DNA of 64,000 nucleotides from JBAXTZ01 sp037129925 (lineage in GTDB: Bacteria > Bacillota > Negativicutes > JBAXTZ01), in assembly GCA_037129925.1 (NCBI GenBank), contig JBAXTZ010000009.1, positions 1-64,000 of the forward strand. Direction: 5' to 3'. This document shows, piece by piece, positions 49,566 to 57,836 of this stretch. The first letter of the stretch is position 1; the number at the start of each line of letters is the position of its first letter. Both the position numbers and the translations under genes were made by a program. Under the pieces are notes generated by a model. The model made no database searches, was not told the origin of the DNA, and saw nothing but the letters and a program-made list of their open reading frames with translations.

Positions 49566-50437
49566 AATTGCTCTCCTAAATATGAATTTTTAATTTCACA
49601 AACATAGCCTTTGCCGGAAAATATATTTTGTAACGAAACCTTGGCGATATTAGCCCTGCCAGCGTCTTCAAATAGTCCGTAGACCGCCGTTCCGCTGCCG
49701 GACATTAGTGAACCGAAGGCGCCATTTTCTCGCAAGCTACTTTTAATATTATTAATTTGGGGATATTTTCCTACAGAAACAAGTTCCAAAACATTACCCA
49801 AACAATCGGCAATTTGAGTGATATTATTATTGGCTAAAGCTGTTAACATAGCATCCATATCCGGATGAACCAGTTCAGTTTCATAGCGCGCAAATTGACT
49901 ATATGCCCAAGCGGTACTGATGCCAAAATCAGGTTTAAAAACAACTAACCAACATTGCGGAAGCTCTGGCAATTGCAAAATTTTTTCGCCGCGCCCGACT
50001 GCCCGCGCAGTCCCACCTTTAATACAAAATGCTACGTCTGATCCGATTCGCGTACTCAGTATCTGCAATTGTGCAATCGACAGATCGGTCTGAAACAATC
50101 TGTTCAAACCGCGCAATACTGCTGCGGCATCCGCGCTTCCGCCAGCCAACCCGGCTTCCATCGGGATATGTTTTACCAATTCGATTTCGACACCCCTGTC
50201 AATTTTTGTTTCCGCCAGAAACAGCTGGGCGGCTTTGTAGGCTAAATTGCTTTCATCAGCGGCAAGTTCGGCTCCGGCAACTTTAAGCGCAATCCCGGAT
50301 GGAATTTCACGCAAACGAATCTGGTCGTGCAAGCTGATTGTCTGCATAATCATATCAACTTCATGATAGCCATCAGCGCGTTTACATAACACATCGAGCA
50401 GTAGGTTTATCTTAGCATAAGCCTGTTCAATAATCAT
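49562..50437 (-). CDS. ispE: 4-diphosphocytidyl-2-C-methyl-D-erythritol kinase IspE
   Basis: A 291-residue GHMP kinase of the MEP isoprenoid pathway. The N-terminal YAKINLLLDVLCKRADGYHEV, the ATP-binding PMEAGLAGGSADAAAVLRGLN (cited as its core GLAGGSADAA) and the C-terminal FGSLMSGSGTAVYGLF are diagnostic. The end of the reading frame overlaps the ilvA start in ATGA. It implies the MEP route for isoprenoids in this organism. Confidence 0.96.
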   Translation of the reverse strand: MIIEQAYAKINLLLDVLCKRADGYHEVDMIMQTISLHDQIRLREIPSGIALKVAGAELAADESNLAYKAAQLFLAETKIDRGVEIELVKHIPMEAGLAGGSADAAAVLRGLNRLFQTDLSIAQLQILSTRIGSDVAFCIKGGTARAVGRGEKILQLPELPQCWLVVFKPDFGISTAWAYSQFARYETELVHPDMDAMLTALANNNITQIADCLGNVLELVSVGKYPQINNIKSSLRENGAFGSLMSGSGTAVYGLFEDAGRANIAKVSLQNIFSGKGYVCEIKNSYLGEQL

Positions 50438-50455
50438 AATAAAATACAGCCTTCG

Positions 50456-51337
50456 TTAAAAATTATAGCGCACCCCAAAATCCGCGCCAAATTGCCAAGT
50501 CGCACTCGATGGGGCGATAACTTGATATGTAGTGCCGGAAATATTCGCGCTCTTACCAGCGCCAATTTGTGAATATTCGGTCCACGGAGTGGCTACAAGC
50601 GCCCATTTCTTGTCAAGCTTATATGTAAACGGCACGCGCAAGTCAATTCCGAATTGACTCCCCAACGTAGCGTTAATACTATAAGATTGACCATCTATTA
50701 GAATATTGCTCGCCGAAACATTGCTTGCCAGCATCAGTCGCGCAGAAAAATCAATTTCACAATTTAAGTCTGTAGTAAATTCATAACTATGGCGTAAGCC
50801 AACCGGTACATATAACCAGCTATATACTTGCTCCATTCCGGCGCCATTGCTCGCGCTGCACATACCAAGCTGCCAGCGCTTATAACCCAGCCCAAAATAT
50901 AATTGTGACTCAATAATTTTGATATAGTCATACATAGTCAGCACTTCAATCGCCAGCATCAAATTGTTACTCACGCCGGTGGCCGGAGCGTTGGGGTAGT
51001 TACCTGTGTAGTTGGTCTTCCCCTGAGAAATAAAGGCATTAATTCGAAAATCGCGATCCGAATCCGGATTGACCCGCATATAGCTCAGTCTGATTCCGTT
51101 TAATAAGCCATTCTCCTGACTATTTAGGGTTTGAGTGTTAACCGATCCGCCGGATTCTTGATAATCAAAAATGAAATTCTGCACATCAATTTCCACACTA
51201 GTCTTGTCAATCGCCACCACAGTATCCGAACCAAAAACAACAAAACAAGCCACGAATAAAGTTATCAACAATATTCGCGGCAAGTTCGCTTTTGTTTTTG
51301 TCAACTCAACAAAGTATTTTACAGCGTGCTTTTTCAT
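50456..51337 (-). CDS. Predicted outer-membrane beta-barrel protein, unknown function
   Basis: A 293-residue protein I do not recognise. The N-terminal segment has a hydrophobic core (ILLITLFVACFVVFGSDTVVA) after a long basic n-region and may be a signal peptide. The mature part shows alternating polar/aromatic strands (IKIIESQLYFGLGYKRWQLG, YSWLYVPVGLRHSYEF, SQFGIDLRVPFTYKL) and ends in FGVRYNF; a terminal aromatic residue is typical of outer-membrane barrels. It lies between gpmI and ispE with no clear link to either. ATG 51337 was chosen over a GTG at 51346. Ribosome site is weak. Confidence 0.65.
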   Translation of the reverse strand: MKKHAVKYFVELTKTKANLPRILLITLFVACFVVFGSDTVVAIDKTSVEIDVQNFIFDYQESGGSVNTQTLNSQENGLLNGIRLSYMRVNPDSDRDFRINAFISQGKTNYTGNYPNAPATGVSNNLMLAIEVLTMYDYIKIIESQLYFGLGYKRWQLGMCSASNGAGMEQVYSWLYVPVGLRHSYEFTTDLNCEIDFSARLMLASNVSASNILIDGQSYSINATLGSQFGIDLRVPFTYKLDKKWALVATPWTEYSQIGAGKSANISGTTYQVIAPSSATWQFGADFGVRYNF

Positions 51338-51358
51338 ATACACCACATAACATGAAGC

Positions 51359-52897
51359 TTAGAGCAACGCCTCGCCAGTCATCGATTCGGGCTGTGCGAT
51401 ATTTGCCAACTTTAGCATTGTCGGCGCGATGTCCGCAAGTACGCCTTCAGCGCGAAGGGTGGTTCCGATGAGTTCATCATCGACGATTATTAATGGTACT
51501 ACATTTAAGGTATGAGCAGTATGTGGGCAATTGTTTACATAATCCCACATTTCATCGGCATTGCCATGGTCGGCAGTAATCAGCGCGATTCCACCGTTGG
51601 CTTGAACTGCCGCTATTACATCTGCAACACACTTATCGACTGTTTTTACTGCAGTTACTGCTGCGTCAAACACGCCAGTATGCCCTACCATATCGCAATT
51701 CGCGTAGTTCATGATGATAAAGTCATATTTCTGGGCATTAATTTCGGCAATAACTTTTTCAGTAACTTCAATGGCGCTCATTGACGGCTTCATATCATAG
51801 GTATCTACTTTAGGTGAAGGAATTAAAATCCGATCCTCGCCGGGATTTTTCTTTTCAACACCACCGTCAAAGAAAAAGGTGACATGGGCATATTTTTCTG
51901 TTTCAGCAATTCGTAATTGTTGGTAACCCAAACGCGAGATATATTCGCTAAACGTATCCGTTAGTGTTTGCGGTCGATAGGCGACCGGAACGGTTAACGA
52001 CTCATCATATTGCGTCATGCAAGTATAGAATAACGGAAAACAACCATTACGGCGCTTGAATCCGTCAAACTCGGCTTTAACAAAAGCCCAAGTTATTTCC
52101 CTAGCGCGATCCGGTCGGAAGTTAAAGAAAATTACCCCATCATTGGCTTTGATACCGCCGTCGCGTGCCGACTCAATAATCGTCGGTAACACAAACTCAT
52201 CGACAACATCCTGCGTGTAAGATTGCTCAACTGCCGCGCGGGCTGTCGGGGCGCTATCGCCTTCGCGATATACCAGCGCCGAATAAGCTTTTTCCAACCG
52301 TTCCCAGCGTTTATCCCGATCCATGGCGTAGTAGCGTCCGGAAATTGTCGCAATCGCGCCGACACCAATTTCGGCCAATTTGGCCTCTAATTCATCGATA
52401 TAGCCCAACGCCGACTGCGGCGGAACATCGCGCCCGTCTAAGAAGGCATGAATATAGACTTTATTTTGCCCGAGTTTTTTCGCCAACTCGACTAACGCAA
52501 AAATATGGCTAATGTGACTATGTACTCCGCCATCTGACAACAGGCCGCACAAATGTAACGCTCCGCCGGCCGCTTTAGTATCCTCAATCGTTTTAATCAG
52601 CACCGGATTTTGAAAAAAATCACCGGTGCGAATCGCCTTGGAAATGCGGGTCAACTCTTGATATACTACCCGCCCGGCGCCCATATTGAGATGACCAACT
52701 TCGCTATTACCCATCTGCCCCTCGGGCAGTCCAACCGCCTCACCCGAACACATTAACCGGGTATGCGGATATTTAGTCCGTAACTCCATGATGTTTTCCG
52801 GCTGTGCGCCAATAACAGCATTGAATTTATCGTCAGTTTTTCCACAACCAAAACCATCCAGAATGATCAAGGTTTGCGGTCTTTTTAATTTTGTCAT
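51359..52897 (-). CDS. gpmI: Cofactor-independent phosphoglycerate mutase
   Basis: A 512-residue Mn-dependent enzyme converting 3- to 2-phosphoglycerate. The start is LIILDGFGCGKTDDKFNAV; the phospho-serine lies in LPEGQMGNSEVGHLNMGAG and further metal sites are HAFLDGRDVPP and ITADHGNADEM. ATG 52897 fits the family start; an in-frame TTG at 52927 overlaps tpiA's stop region and is less likely, though GGAGG is closer to it. It follows tpiA directly, as in the Firmicute glycolytic cluster. Confidence 0.95.
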   Translation of the reverse strand: MTKLKRPQTLIILDGFGCGKTDDKFNAVIGAQPENIMELRTKYPHTRLMCSGEAVGLPEGQMGNSEVGHLNMGAGRVVYQELTRISKAIRTGDFFQNPVLIKTIEDTKAAGGALHLCGLLSDGGVHSHISHIFALVELAKKLGQNKVYIHAFLDGRDVPPQSALGYIDELEAKLAEIGVGAIATISGRYYAMDRDKRWERLEKAYSALVYREGDSAPTARAAVEQSYTQDVVDEFVLPTIIESARDGGIKANDGVIFFNFRPDRAREITWAFVKAEFDGFKRRNGCFPLFYTCMTQYDESLTVPVAYRPQTLTDTFSEYISRLGYQQLRIAETEKYAHVTFFFDGGVEKKNPGEDRILIPSPKVDTYDMKPSMSAIEVTEKVIAEINAQKYDFIIMNYANCDMVGHTGVFDAAVTAVKTVDKCVADVIAAVQANGGIALITADHGNADEMWDYVNNCPHTAHTLNVVPLIIVDDELIGTTLRAEGVLADIAPTMLKLANIAQPESMTGEALL

Positions 52898-52927
52898 AAA
52901 CAAACACCCAACTTTTCCGACCTCCAA

Positions 52928-53677
52928 TTAGAATTTTACTATCTTTGCGAAATCCTCGGCAACTAAGCTGGCTCCACCGACTAACGCGCCATCAATATCA
53001 CTCATCGCCATCAATTCACTGGCGTTGTCGGCTTTGACGCTACCACCGTATTGAATTCGCACAGCATCGGCAGCAGCTTGTCCAAACACCGTTGCCACTT
53101 CGCGGCGAATAAAAGCACAAACATCATTGGCATCTTTACTGGTTGCCGTTTTACCGGTGCCAATAGCCCAAACCGGTTCATAAGCGATAACCAATCCGGC
53201 TACTTGTTCAGCCGTCAGTCCGTTTAATCCGCCACGAGTTTGTGTGGCACAAATTTCTTGAGTAATACCAGCTTCGCGTTGTACTAGTGTTTCCCCGACA
53301 CAAACAATTGGAATAAGATTGTGTTTGAGGGCAGCTTTAACACGTTTATTCACAGTCTCATCAGTTTCGCCAAAGTATTGACGGCGTTCACTGTGCCCGA
53401 CTATAGCGTACTTGCAACCGGCTTCAACCAGCATACCTGGAGCAATTTCGCCGGTGAAAGCGCCTTTCTCTTCCCAAAATATATTTTGCGAGCCAATAGC
53501 GACGTTGGTGCAACAAGCTGCCTCGGCAGCAGCGGCAAGCGCCGTGAACGGCGGACAAACTACGATTTCAACATTTTTAACATCAGCAACCAAAGCAGCT
53601 AAAGCTTTAACTGTGGCTGTTGTTTCAGCAACAGTTTTGTGCAATTTCCAGTTTCCGGCAATAATTGGTGTTCTCAT
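52928..53677 (-). CDS. tpiA: Triosephosphate isomerase
   Basis: A 249-residue TIM-barrel enzyme. The N-terminal GNWKLHKT carries the catalytic Lys; IVGHSERRQYFGETDETV holds the catalytic His, and VIAYEPVWAIGTGKTA the catalytic Glu and loop 6. C-terminal IQYGGSVKADNASELM is the phosphate site. GAGGTATTA precedes the ATG. It lies between pgk and gpmI. Confidence 0.98.
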   Translation of the reverse strand: MRTPIIAGNWKLHKTVAETTATVKALAALVADVKNVEIVVCPPFTALAAAAEAACCTNVAIGSQNIFWEEKGAFTGEIAPGMLVEAGCKYAIVGHSERRQYFGETDETVNKRVKAALKHNLIPIVCVGETLVQREAGITQEICATQTRGGLNGLTAEQVAGLVIAYEPVWAIGTGKTATSKDANDVCAFIRREVATVFGQAAADAVRIQYGGSVKADNASELMAMSDIDGALVGGASLVAEDFAKIVKF

Positions 53678-53709
53678 TAATACCTCACACGTTTTATTTA
53701 GTTAACGTA

Positions 53710-53736
53710 GTTAGCTTAGTTAGCTTAGTTGGCTTA
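53710..53736. repeat. Period-9 tandem repeat (GTTAGCTTA) between pgk and tpiA
   Basis: Plus strand: GTTAGCTTA GTTAGCTTA GTTGGCTTA. A partial inverse copy (GCTAACTAAG) lies at about 53784-53793 in the same 123-base gap, so a stem could form. Confidence 0.75.
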
Positions 53737-53800
53737 GTAGAACGTATCCGCAAATTACTATGCCAACTCCCACATATACTATGCTAACTAAGCGTAATTT

Positions 53801-55009
53801 CTATTTACTGCAGCAGCACTGTCCACAGCAAGTATCTTGAATTGCAGCAATTCCTGGCAGGTTTTTGCCTTCGAGGAATTCCAAGCTGGCGCCGCCACCT
53901 GTGGAAATATGGGTTATTTTATCGGCCAAACCGGCTTTTTCGATTGCGGCAACACTATCGCCACCACCGACTACCGTTATTGCGCCGCAATTGGCAACAG
54001 CTTCGGCAACCTTAAATGTTCCTTTAGCAAAGTTATCCATCTCAAACACACCCATCGGGCCGTTCCAGCATACGGCTGCAGCGCCTGTTAGAGCAGCAGC
54101 ATACAGATCGGCGGTTTTTGGGCCGATATCGAGAATCATCCATTCAGCAGGAACGGCATCTAGCGCTACTGCTTTCCACTCGGCATCAGCGGCGAATTTG
54201 TCAGCGACGATCACATCTACCGGCAACAACAGTTTCGCTCCACCTTTAGCCGCGCTATCAATCAAGCTTTTTGCCAAATCGATTTTATCGGCTTCAAGCA
54301 ATGACTTTCCAACTCCGTAACCCTGAGCTGCCATAAAAGTATTTGCCATACCACCGCCGATAATCATCGTATCAACTTTACCCATCAGGTTTTCGATAAC
54401 GCCGATTTTATCGGAGACTTTAGCTCCACCAATAATCGCAACATACGGATGCGGCGGATTGTGAGTGACTTTACCCAAAAATTCAATTTCCTTTTCCATC
54501 AGGAAACCGGCGACACTAGGAATATATTTAGTGATGCCTTCTACCGAAGCATGGGCGCGGTGTGAAACTCCGAAAGCATCGTTTACCACGACATCGGCCA
54601 ATTTTGCCAGTCCGGCGCTGAATTCTGCGCCATTTTTCTCTTCTTCTTTGTGGAAGCGCAAGTTTTCCAACAATAGTACTTCACCGGGTTTGAGCGCTGC
54701 TGATGCCGCTTCGGCGATCGGCCCGACACAATCGGCGGCAAATTTTACATCCATTCCCAATAATCCGCCTAAATATTTCGCAATTGGTTCTAAGCTATAT
54801 TTTGGAACGCATTCGCCCTTGGGTCGACCAAAATGGGCTGCCAATATTACCGCTGCGCCGTTATCCAATAAATATTTAATTGTCGGCAAAGTAGCCCGAA
54901 TGCGAGTGTCATCAGTAATAACTCCGTCTTTCATTGGAACGTTAAAATCCACGCGCACAAACACGCGTTTACCTTTTACATCAATATCGCGAATAGTTTT
55001 TTTACTCAT
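53801..55009 (-). CDS. pgk: Phosphoglycerate kinase with Cys-rich C-terminal tail
   Basis: A 402-residue glycolytic enzyme making ATP and 3-phosphoglycerate. RVDFNVPMKDGVITDDTRI, HFGRPKGE, GGAKVSDKIGVIENLM and GGGDSVAAIEKAGL are family blocks. After the usual end (EFLEGKNLPGIAA) there is an extra tail IQDTCCGQCCCSK with five cysteines, unlike ordinary PGK. ATG 55009 with CGGAGGAATA upstream. A long gap of 261 bases with a repeat element and hairpin separates it from gap. Confidence 0.96.
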   Translation of the reverse strand: MSKKTIRDIDVKGKRVFVRVDFNVPMKDGVITDDTRIRATLPTIKYLLDNGAAVILAAHFGRPKGECVPKYSLEPIAKYLGGLLGMDVKFAADCVGPIAEAASAALKPGEVLLLENLRFHKEEEKNGAEFSAGLAKLADVVVNDAFGVSHRAHASVEGITKYIPSVAGFLMEKEIEFLGKVTHNPPHPYVAIIGGAKVSDKIGVIENLMGKVDTMIIGGGMANTFMAAQGYGVGKSLLEADKIDLAKSLIDSAAKGGAKLLLPVDVIVADKFAADAEWKAVALDAVPAEWMILDIGPKTADLYAAALTGAAAVCWNGPMGVFEMDNFAKGTFKVAEAVANCGAITVVGGGDSVAAIEKAGLADKITHISTGGGASLEFLEGKNLPGIAAIQDTCCGQCCCSK

Positions 55010-55070
55010 TATTCCTCCGTTTTTTAGTAGGTGCAATTCACGAATTGCCCGAATAATTTCAAAATTAAAA

Positions 55071-55125
55071 AAGGAAGTAGCAAGCCAGATGCAGAATCTC
55101 TCCTACCTCCTTTTGCTACTTCCTA
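55071..55125 (-). terminator. Terminator-like hairpin upstream of pgk
   Basis: Minus strand: arms AGGAAGTAGCAA and TTGCTACTTCCT, 12 bp perfect, separated by a loop of about 29 bases, followed by TTTTTT. The loop is long for an efficient terminator. It lies between the MITE-like element and pgk, 60 bases before the pgk ATG. Confidence 0.55.
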
Positions 55126-55141
55126 AAAGCCAGATTCAAGC

Positions 55142-55267
55142 GACCTAAGATTGCTCAAAAATGTTCATATACAAGGCGCGACGAGTACTGCGACGCGCCG
55201 CGTACAAAAAGTACGCAAGCTAGCAGACACAGGAGCAACGACGTAGATGAGCGTTTTTCAGCAGGTC
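55142..55267. mobile_element. MITE-like element with terminal inverted repeats between gap and pgk
   Basis: About 126 bases. The terminal repeats, read inward, are GCTCAAAAATGTTCATATAC (left) and GCTGAAAAACGCTCATCTAC (right), 16 of 20 identical, each preceded by GACCT. Inside are further palindromes GGCGCG...CGCGCC and GCGTAC-AAAAA-GTACGC. No coding capacity. The sequence resembles short palindromic elements I recall from several bacterial genomes; family not verified. Confidence 0.65.
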
Positions 55268-55270
55268 TGT

Positions 55271-56332
55271 TTACTTGCTTGAGATGTATTTTACCAGGTC
55301 AACCACACGGTTGGAATAGCCCCACTCATTATCGTACCAGCTAACAACTTTGAAGAAACGCTTTTCGCCTTTTAAGTTGTTTTGCAAAGTAGCCAGGCTG
55401 TCATAGATAGATGAACGAGAATCATGAATGAAATCAGATGATACAAGTTCTTCATCAGTTACGCCCAAAATGCCTTTTAGATAAGTTTTGCTGGCAGTTT
55501 TCAAAGCCTCATCGATTTCTTCGATTGAAGTGTCGCGCTCAGCTGTGAAAGTCAGGTCAACAACCGAAACGGTTGGAGTTGGTACGCGGAATGCCATACC
55601 GGTAAGTTTGCCTTTAGTAACTGGCAATACTTCGCCAACAGCTTTGGCAGCGCCGGTAGTCGACGGAATAATATTGATTGCCGCTGCGCGACCGCCGCGC
55701 CAGTCTTTTTTGGAAGGACCGTCAACAGTTTTTTGGGTGGCAGTGTAAGCATGAATTGTGCTCATTAAGCCTTTTTCGATACCAATACCGGCTTTAAGGA
55801 TTGTGTGAACAACCGGAGCCAGGCAGTTAGTAGTGCAAGATGCGTTCGAAATAATGAAATGTTTGGAAGGATCGTATTCTTGCTCATTAACGCCCATAAC
55901 GATAGTTTTTACATCGCCTTTACCAGGAGCCGAAATAATAACTCGTTTTGCGCCGGCAGTAATATGTCCTTGAGCTTTTTCGCTTTCAGTAAACAGACCG
56001 GTGGACTCAATTACCAAATCAACGCCATATTTGCCCCAAGGCAATTCAGCCGGTGTACGAGTGGCTGCCACACAGTGTATTTCATGACCGTTTACCACAA
56101 TAACATCGTTCTCAGCTTTGTCCGGCGAGCTTTTTTTCGCGCTAACTTCATGTTTGAAGCGTCCTTGAATTGAATCGTACTTGATTTGGTACGCAAAGTA
56201 GTCTGCATCAGTCGAAACGTCGACTACTGCAACAACATCGATTTCTGTGCCTAACAATCCCTGGTCGCAGATTGCCTGGAAAACCATTCTACCAATTCGA
56301 CCGAAACCATTAATACCAACCTTTACTGCCAT
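55271..56332 (-). CDS. gap: Glyceraldehyde-3-phosphate dehydrogenase
   Basis: A 353-residue NAD-dependent glycolytic enzyme. NAD fold VGINGFGRIGRMVFQ; the catalytic cysteine in SNASCTTNCLAPVVH; HAYTATQKTVDGPSKKDWRGG; and C-terminal VSWYDNEWGYSNRVVDLV. Length is slightly over the bacterial norm (about 335) through an insertion near residues 60-75 (HEVSAKKSSPDKAENDVIVV). GGAGG lies before the ATG. A ROK regulator gene precedes it on the same strand. Confidence 0.97.
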   Translation of the reverse strand: MAVKVGINGFGRIGRMVFQAICDQGLLGTEIDVVAVVDVSTDADYFAYQIKYDSIQGRFKHEVSAKKSSPDKAENDVIVVNGHEIHCVAATRTPAELPWGKYGVDLVIESTGLFTESEKAQGHITAGAKRVIISAPGKGDVKTIVMGVNEQEYDPSKHFIISNASCTTNCLAPVVHTILKAGIGIEKGLMSTIHAYTATQKTVDGPSKKDWRGGRAAAINIIPSTTGAAKAVGEVLPVTKGKLTGMAFRVPTPTVSVVDLTFTAERDTSIEEIDEALKTASKTYLKGILGVTDEELVSSDFIHDSRSSIYDSLATLQNNLKGEKRFFKVVSWYDNEWGYSNRVVDLVKYISSK

Positions 56333-56374
56333 TGAGTGAAACCTCCAAAAAATTTATATTTTGTGTCTAAAAGT

Positions 56375-56403
56375 ATTATACTGCAACTGTTACTAATTGT
56401 ATA
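56375..56403 (-). promoter_or_regulatory. Promoter of gap
   Basis: Minus strand: TATACA (56403-56398), 17-base spacer, TATAAT (56380-56375). A pair of direct repeats lies just upstream. Confidence 0.6.
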
Positions 56404-56411
56404 GCACCGCA

Positions 56412-56431
56412 CTGACCAAATTCTGACCAAA
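56412..56431. promoter_or_regulatory. Direct repeat CTGACCAAA-TT-CTGACCAAA upstream of the gap promoter
   Basis: Two identical 9-base units 11 bases apart, thus on the same helix face, 8 bases upstream of the -35. Position and spacing suit a regulator-binding site; the neighbouring ROK protein is one candidate. Confidence 0.55.
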
Positions 56432-56442
56432 TCGGCGCAAAT

Positions 56443-57588
56443 TTATATTGTCATTTGTCCCATATACAGCACTTTTTGGATCGGCAGCATCGCCGCACCT
56501 ATTAGCGGTGTTTTTTGGTCAAGTTTAGAAAATGAAACTTTGGCAAAATCTTCCGGTGATAGCTGTTGTTTCAAAAGTGGCAACAGTTTTTCAGCGTGAC
56601 GCATTAATTTGCCGCCGATAATTAAATGTTCGGGTGCGTACGCCAAAATAATATTAGCAATCCCTATTGCCAACATCTTGCTGTAACTTTCACAAACCAC
56701 GACCACTTTAGCCTCGCCAGCATCGCACAACTTGATAACGTCGGTGAAATCTTTCACTTTTTTTCCGACTACTGCCTGACAGTCTTCCACTAACGCCGGA
56801 ATAGACACATAACTATCCCAGCAGCCTTTACCGCCACAACGGCAAGGGCGGCCATCAACTTCAACCGTCATATGCGCCAATGTTTTTGCGCCAACGCTGC
56901 GGCTGTGAAAGACGTTGCCGTTGATCAGCACGCCGATATCAATTCCGTCGGCAACCGAAACGTACACACCGTTACCTTCAGCAATGTTCCGCGCCCGCAT
57001 TTCGGCGAAAATCGCCGCATTCGCGCGATTTTCAAAAATAACCGGTATGTTTCGACCTTCATAAGCAAATGCTTCAGTTTGGTAAACAACTGATTTAGCC
57101 AACGCATCGAAGTCCGATTGTTCCAGCCACGGAAAGGTAAAACCGATACCGGCAATTTTGTTAGCATCGATGCCGCTTTCTTGAATATATTTAGAAACAA
57201 TGACCGAAAAATGATCACCGTGATTAGCTATTTCTTCCATTTTATATTCGCAATCCCTTTCGAATACAGTATTCAAATCGAGATCCACAATGATAAACTC
57301 CAGCACTCCGCGGCGAAAACTTACGCCTACAGAATAAACCGAATCGCTTACAAAAACATACAGGCTAGGTTTTCGCCCCGCTGTAATCAACGCGCCTTGA
57401 CCGATTACTTTTAACATTCCGCGAGTGGTATACTCGTCCACAATTTTTGAAACGGTAGTCATACTAACTCCCGATTGACGCACTAACTCATTTTTTGTAA
57501 ACTTGCGCAATAATATCGCGGTGTTTAGCACCCTTTTCTCGTTTGCCTCTTTGATAGTGCTATGGACAATTGTCTCCAACCTTTGCAT
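56443..57588 (-). CDS. ROK-family transcriptional regulator
   Basis: A 381-residue protein. The N-terminal winged HTH covers about residues 20-75 (FTKNELVRQSGVSMTTVSKI, LITAGRKP). The ROK domain follows, with the zinc motif CRCGGKGCWDSYVS. At the kinase catalytic site ENDANAAA the sequence reads ENRANAAIF, so the catalytic Asp is Arg and sugar-kinase activity is unlikely. Such proteins are sugar-responsive repressors or activators (NagC/XylR type). Its position upstream of gap, where CggR lies in many Firmicutes, suggests a role in glycolytic control. AAGGGGAAAAAATCA precedes the ATG. Confidence 0.88.
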   Translation of the reverse strand: MQRLETIVHSTIKEANEKRVLNTAILLRKFTKNELVRQSGVSMTTVSKIVDEYTTRGMLKVIGQGALITAGRKPSLYVFVSDSVYSVGVSFRRGVLEFIIVDLDLNTVFERDCEYKMEEIANHGDHFSVIVSKYIQESGIDANKIAGIGFTFPWLEQSDFDALAKSVVYQTEAFAYEGRNIPVIFENRANAAIFAEMRARNIAEGNGVYVSVADGIDIGVLINGNVFHSRSVGAKTLAHMTVEVDGRPCRCGGKGCWDSYVSIPALVEDCQAVVGKKVKDFTDVIKLCDAGEAKVVVVCESYSKMLAIGIANIILAYAPEHLIIGGKLMRHAEKLLPLLKQQLSPEDFAKVSFSKLDQKTPLIGAAMLPIQKVLYMGQMTI

Positions 57589-57642
57589 TGATTTTTTCCC
57601 CTTCTCTACAGTTAACTATTTGCAGATTTTATCCGCTTAGAT

Positions 57643-57671
57643 ATTTTACATTATTAATTATTTTTTTTCAA
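57643..57671 (-). promoter_or_regulatory. Promoter of the ROK regulator gene
   Basis: Minus strand: -35 TTGAAA (57671-57666), 17-base spacer rich in A/T, -10 TAAAAT (57648-57643). Confidence 0.65.
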
Positions 57672-57784
57672 CACAAACACCCATTTTTATTTACTATTTA
57701 TTTAGAAACTGGTCACAATTGTTGCAGGATTTTCCCTATACTTAGCGAATACCTAAATATCTTCAGAGAAAATCCAAAAATCAA

Positions 57785-57808
57785 TTGGTTAGTTGATTGG
57801 TTAGTTGA
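57785..57808. repeat. Perfect 12-base tandem duplication upstream of the GDPD gene
   Basis: TTGGTTAGTTGA occurs twice in direct succession, ending 28 bases before the ATG at 57837. Confidence 0.85.
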
Positions 57809-57836
57809 TACTTATTACCGAAAATTAGGAGGCTAC

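Noticed and set aside
55160..55260. Simple terminator of gap
   Set aside because: The structure is far longer than a terminator, has conserved-looking ends on both sides and no T-run at the proper place; a MITE-like element explains it better.
56443..57588. ROK protein as glucokinase
   Set aside because: It has an N-terminal winged helix and the catalytic Asp position reads Arg.
57570..57836. A 89-residue N-terminal extension of the glycerophosphodiesterase
   Set aside because: The region is AT-rich, contains the ROK promoter and a tandem duplication, and the family starts at LAHRGAS; AGGAGG lies before the ATG at 57837.
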